DNA of 64,000 nt. Source: OAS926 sp035503715 (lineage in GTDB: Bacteria; Pseudomonadota; Alphaproteobacteria; Rhizobiales; Rhizobiaceae). Position 1 is the first letter of the stretch. Each line of letters begins with the position of its first letter. The position numbers and the translations under genes were made by a program. The notes under the pieces are model-generated. The model saw only the letters and a list, made by a program, of their open reading frames with translations, was not told the origin of the DNA and ran no database searches. Positions 61,245-64,000 of the stretch are shown here, one piece after another. The DNA lies in the NCBI GenBank assembly GCA_035503715.1, contig DATJTE010000180.1, positions 10,543-74,542 on the forward strand, written 5' to 3'.

Positions 61245-62447
61245 CTACCGCTCGGCCAGCGCCGGCTCGCCCTTGCGGGCGCGGATCAGATTGACGAAAC
61301 GCTTGAAGAGATAATGCGAATCCTGCGGGCCGGGCGAGGCTTCGGGATGGTGCTGCACCGAGAATACCGGCTTGCCGGTGAGCGACAGGCCGCAGTTCGA
61401 GCCGTCGAACAGCGAGACGTGGGTTTCCTCGACGCCCGCCGGCAGCGAGTCAGACGCGACGGCAAAGCCATGGTTCATCGACACGATCTCGACCTTGCCG
61501 GTGGTGTGATCCTTCACCGGATGGTTCGCGCCGTGATGGCCCTGGTGCATCTTCTTGGTCTTGCCGCCGAGCGCCAGCGCCAGCATCTGGTGGCCGAGGC
61601 AGATGCCGAAGATCGGCAGATCGTCATTCTTCAACAGACCCTGGATCATCGGCACGGCATATTCGCCGGTTGCCGCGGGGTCGCCCGGGCCGTTCGACAG
61701 GAAGACGCCGTCCGGCTTCATGGCGAGGATATCGTCGGCGCTGGTTTTCGCCGGCACCACGGTGACCTTCGCGCCGAGACCGGCAAGCAGACGCAAAATG
61801 TTGCGCTTCACGCCGTAGTCGACTGCGACGACATGCATGGACGGGGACGTCTGCTCGCCATACCCTTCGCCCCAGGCCCAAGGCGTCTCCTTCCAGACCG
61901 AAGACTGGCCGGAGGTGACGTCCTTGGCGAGGTCGAGGTCGATGAGACCCGACCAGGCTTTCGCCTGGCGTTTCAGATCGTCGATGTCGAACGTGCCGTC
62001 GGGCGAATGCGCGATGACGGCGTTCGGCATGCCCTTCTCGCGGATGAAGGCGGTCAGCGCGCGCGTGTCGAGGCCGGCGATGGCGATGACGCCGCGGCGC
62101 TTCAGCCACTGGTCGAGATGACCGGCGGAACGATAGTTCGAGGGGTTGGTGATGTCCGCCTTGAAGACGGCGCCGACAGCGCCGGCCCGCGCGGCGGGGT
62201 TGAGGTCTTCGATGTCTTCATCGTTGGCGCCGACATTGCCGATGTGCGGGAAGGTGAAGGTGACGATCTGGCCGGCGTAGGAGGGGTCGGTGAGGATCTC
62301 CTGATAGCCGGTCAGCGCTGTGTTGAAGCAGACCTCGGCGACCGCGCTTCCCGTGGCGCCCAGGCCTCGCCCGGCAATCACCGTTCCGTCGGCGAGAACC
62401 AGCAGCGCCGTTGGCGCATCGTTAGACCAGGTGGCGGTCGAGCCCAT
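61245..62447 (-). CDS. carA: carbamoyl-phosphate synthase small (glutaminase) subunit
   Basis: CarA hydrolyses glutamine and passes ammonia to CarB. The 400-residue product has the CarA-specific N-terminal domain (LLVLADGTVIAGRGLGATGS, FNTALTGYQEILTDPSYAGQ) and a class I amidotransferase domain with the nucleophile Cys in FGICLGHQMLALALGG and the His-Glu pair in SVQHHPEASPGP. AAGGAG lies about 9 bases before the ATG. carB lies about 17 kb away on the same strand, so the two subunits are not in one operon. yqeY is divergent. Confidence 0.98.
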   Translation of the reverse strand: MGSTATWSNDAPTALLVLADGTVIAGRGLGATGSAVAEVCFNTALTGYQEILTDPSYAGQIVTFTFPHIGNVGANDEDIEDLNPAARAGAVGAVFKADITNPSNYRSAGHLDQWLKRRGVIAIAGLDTRALTAFIREKGMPNAVIAHSPDGTFDIDDLKRQAKAWSGLIDLDLAKDVTSGQSSVWKETPWAWGEGYGEQTSPSMHVVAVDYGVKRNILRLLAGLGAKVTVVPAKTSADDILAMKPDGVFLSNGPGDPAATGEYAVPMIQGLLKNDDLPIFGICLGHQMLALALGGKTKKMHQGHHGANHPVKDHTTGKVEIVSMNHGFAVASDSLPAGVEETHVSLFDGSNCGLSLTGKPVFSVQHHPEASPGPQDSHYLFKRFVNLIRARKGEPALAER

Positions 62448-62717
62448 TCACGTCACTCCTTGAATGCAACGGACCGAAAGGCCATATGGCACAACGAAAA
62501 GCACGGGGCGCGCGTCGATCGCGGGTCCTCCGTGCCATCCCAACCAGTCCATGCAAGGCGCGGACAATAGGCGATGGCCCAGGTGCGGTCAATGACCGCA
62601 AAACTTGCTCAGGCGATTTATTTTTACCTGTAAAATCAGGAAGTTAATTGCCGAAGCGAGATTTGCGTCGGAAGCCGCCCGGAGGTATTGTCCCGATCCG
62701 CGAACGGAGAAATTGCC

Positions 62718-63167
62718 ATGCGCGAGAAAATCGCCGAGGCGCTGAAGACAGCCATGAAGGCGCAAGACAAGCGGCGCTTGTCGACGCTCAGACTCATCCA
62801 GGCGGCGATCCACGATCGCGACATCGCCCATCGCGGCGCGGGCAAGGATCCCGTGACGGATGACGAGGTGCTGCAGATCCTCGCCAAGATGGTGAAGCAG
62901 CGCGAGGAATCGGCGCGCGCCTTCGAGGAAGGCAACCGGCTGGAGTTGGCGCAACAGGAGCGCGACGAGATCGCGATCATCCGCGATTTCCTGCCAAAGC
63001 AACTCGGCGACGACGCCGTGAAGAAGGCCTGCCAGCAGGTGATTTCCGAGGTCGGCGCAGATGGCCTGCGCGACATGGGCCGCTGCATGTCGGCGCTCAA
63101 GGACAAGTATGCCGGCCGGATGGATTTCGGCAAAGCAGGCGCCGTCGTGAAAGAGATGCTGCGGTAA
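62718..63167 (+). CDS. yqeY: GatB/YqeY domain protein
   Basis: A 149-residue YqeY-family protein: MREKIAEALKTAMKAQDKRR, TLRLIQAAIHDRDIAHRG, AKMVKQREESARAFEEGNRL, IIRDFLPKQL, and the C-terminal DMGRCMSALKDKYAGRMDFG. The fold resembles the tRNA-binding tail of GatB; the role of the free protein is not settled, perhaps tRNA-dependent amidotransfer. Start at 62718 preferred over 62688 because it begins the family motif. It is divergent from carA, as in many Hyphomicrobiales, where dnaG and rpoD often follow; here an MFS gene follows instead. Confidence 0.92.
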   Translation: MREKIAEALKTAMKAQDKRRLSTLRLIQAAIHDRDIAHRGAGKDPVTDDEVLQILAKMVKQREESARAFEEGNRLELAQQERDEIAIIRDFLPKQLGDDAVKKACQQVISEVGADGLRDMGRCMSALKDKYAGRMDFGKAGAVVKEMLR

Positions 63168-63319
63168 ACCTGCACGCTAACTCTACTCCGCCGGACGCGG
63201 TCTTCTGCGCTTCCGGTGCTCACGGACTCAACGTCCACTCCGCTCTGGTTCTCGAAAGCCTCGCGCCATCCGCCTCGGCGGAGCGAGTTATCGAAGCAGG
63301 TTTACGCCAATCGTGGCGG

Positions 63320-64000
63320 TCACGCCGTCGCGTTCGTTGTGCGCGGCGGCGTGGCGCCGGAGCGCTTTTCGGCCAGATACGAACTCGTTGCGACCACGAC
63401 GGCGATCAGCATCGAGGCGACACCGAACAGCGGCAGGCTGCGGTACGGCACGCCGGCGGTGAGCAGCGCGGCACCCAGCGACGCGGCAAGCGCGATGCCG
63501 ATGTTGAAGCCCGACGGGATCAGCGACGAGGCAAGGTTCGGCGCGTCGGCCGTCCAGGTGAGGATGCGCGTCTGGATCGGCGTGCCGATCGAGAAGTTGA
63601 CGCAGCCCCAGATGAAGATGATTGCGATCATCGGCAGCGGGTAGGGCGCGGCGAAATACATGCCGATCAGCACCAGGACCTGCAGCGCGATGAAGGCGAT
63701 CATTGCGGGCATCAGGCGGGCATCGGAGAACTTGCCGCCGATGAAGACGCCCAGCGTGCAACCGACGCCGTTGAGCAGCAGCACCCAGGGTACGAGGCCG
63801 ACGTCGAGGCCGGTCACCTGCTGCAACAGCGGGGCGATATAGGTGTATGGCACGAACTGGCCGATCATCAGCATCAGCATCAGGATGAGCGAGGTCCAGA
63901 CCTGCTGGCGGCCGAGCACGCGGACTTCGTCTCTGAGGGCAGCGGGCGCCGCCGACTTGCCATTAGTGCGCGGCAGGAGCACGGCCATGGCGGCGAGCGA
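63320..64000 (-). CDS. MFS transporter, C-terminal part (cut by window edge)
   Basis: The visible 226 residues are the C-terminal half of a major facilitator: six hydrophobic helices (SLILMLMLMIGQFVPYTYIA, PWVLLLNGVGCTLGVFIGG, ALQVLVLIGMYFAAPYPLP, FIWGCVNFSIGTPIQTRILT, IPSGFNIGIALAASLGAALL, FGVASMLIAVVVATSSYLAE), with the tail ending in PPRTTNATA. The frame continues past position 64000, as SLAA before the first Met shows, so no start is visible. The closest types are arabinose-efflux/DHA1-like exporters. Substrate unknown. Confidence 0.88.
   Translation of the reverse strand, partial: SLAAMAVLLPRTNGKSAAPAALRDEVRVLGRQQVWTSLILMLMLMIGQFVPYTYIAPLLQQVTGLDVGLVPWVLLLNGVGCTLGVFIGGKFSDARLMPAMIAFIALQVLVLIGMYFAAPYPLPMIAIIFIWGCVNFSIGTPIQTRILTWTADAPNLASSLIPSGFNIGIALAASLGAALLTAGVPYRSLPLFGVASMLIAVVVATSSYLAEKRSGATPPRTTNATA

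Overview
The window is about 64 kb of GC-rich DNA with the gene content of an alphaproteobacterium of the order Hyphomicrobiales (Rhizobiales). Pointers are a ClpS2-type adaptor, a BA14K lectin-like protein, the ilvE / petP-petR / histidine kinase cluster, UvrB with long terminal extensions, carA and carB as separate genes with yqeY beside carA, and many small secreted proteins typical of that order. I saw no rRNA, tRNA, CRISPR array, transposase or phage structural gene, so this looks like chromosome with scattered accessory genes.

Layout. 0-11 kb: small secreted protein, clpS, DUF922 protease-like protein, uvrB, M15 peptidase, two secreted unknowns, a CapA-type protein and a large caspase-TPR protein. 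11-14 kb: tandem cold-shock genes with a shared leader motif, BA14K protein, MBL hydrolase. 14-24 kb: ilvE divergent from petP-petR-kinase with a long palindrome between them, a GT4 glycosyltransferase, aspC, a coupled pair of EAL genes (one canonical, one degenerate), GST, and a tetR/DUF2269 pair with a clear operator. 24-36 kb: a third csp, a beta-hydroxyacid dehydrogenase, ogt, a lipoprotein transglycosylase, Nudix, an RTX protein with an HlyC-like acyltransferase, two divergent paralogues of an unknown membrane-anchored family, a flavodoxin-like protein, an alpha/beta hydrolase and an isopenicillin-N-synthase-like oxygenase. 36-40 kb: an accessory patch holding a GC-rich hairpin-rich intergenic block, palindromic repeats, an AT-rich kinase-like gene and hicAB. 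40-64 kb: carB, a glycine-rich autotransporter, glutaminase, a coiled-coil protein, an Ntn-type amide hydrolase, a trypsin-like protease fused to a non-specific endonuclease, EamA transporter, orphan MttB-family protein, YpfJ-type metallopeptidase, TadG/vWA protein, carA, yqeY and an MFS transporter cut by the window edge.

How genes relate. CarA and CarB form one enzyme, encoded about 17 kb apart on the same strand. PetP, PetR and the following kinase form a regulatory unit. The HlyC-like enzyme sits directly upstream of the RTX protein and may acylate it, but no type I secretion genes are in view. The strongest candidates for something undescribed are the protease-endonuclease fusion (51992-54481), the AT-rich atypical kinase (37728-38876), the HlyC-RTX pair, the canonical/degenerate EAL pair and the hicAB module placed directly behind carB. 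Palindromic intergenic repeats crowd the half beyond 34 kb and are absent from the first 34 kb, where a different two-copy repeat occurs.
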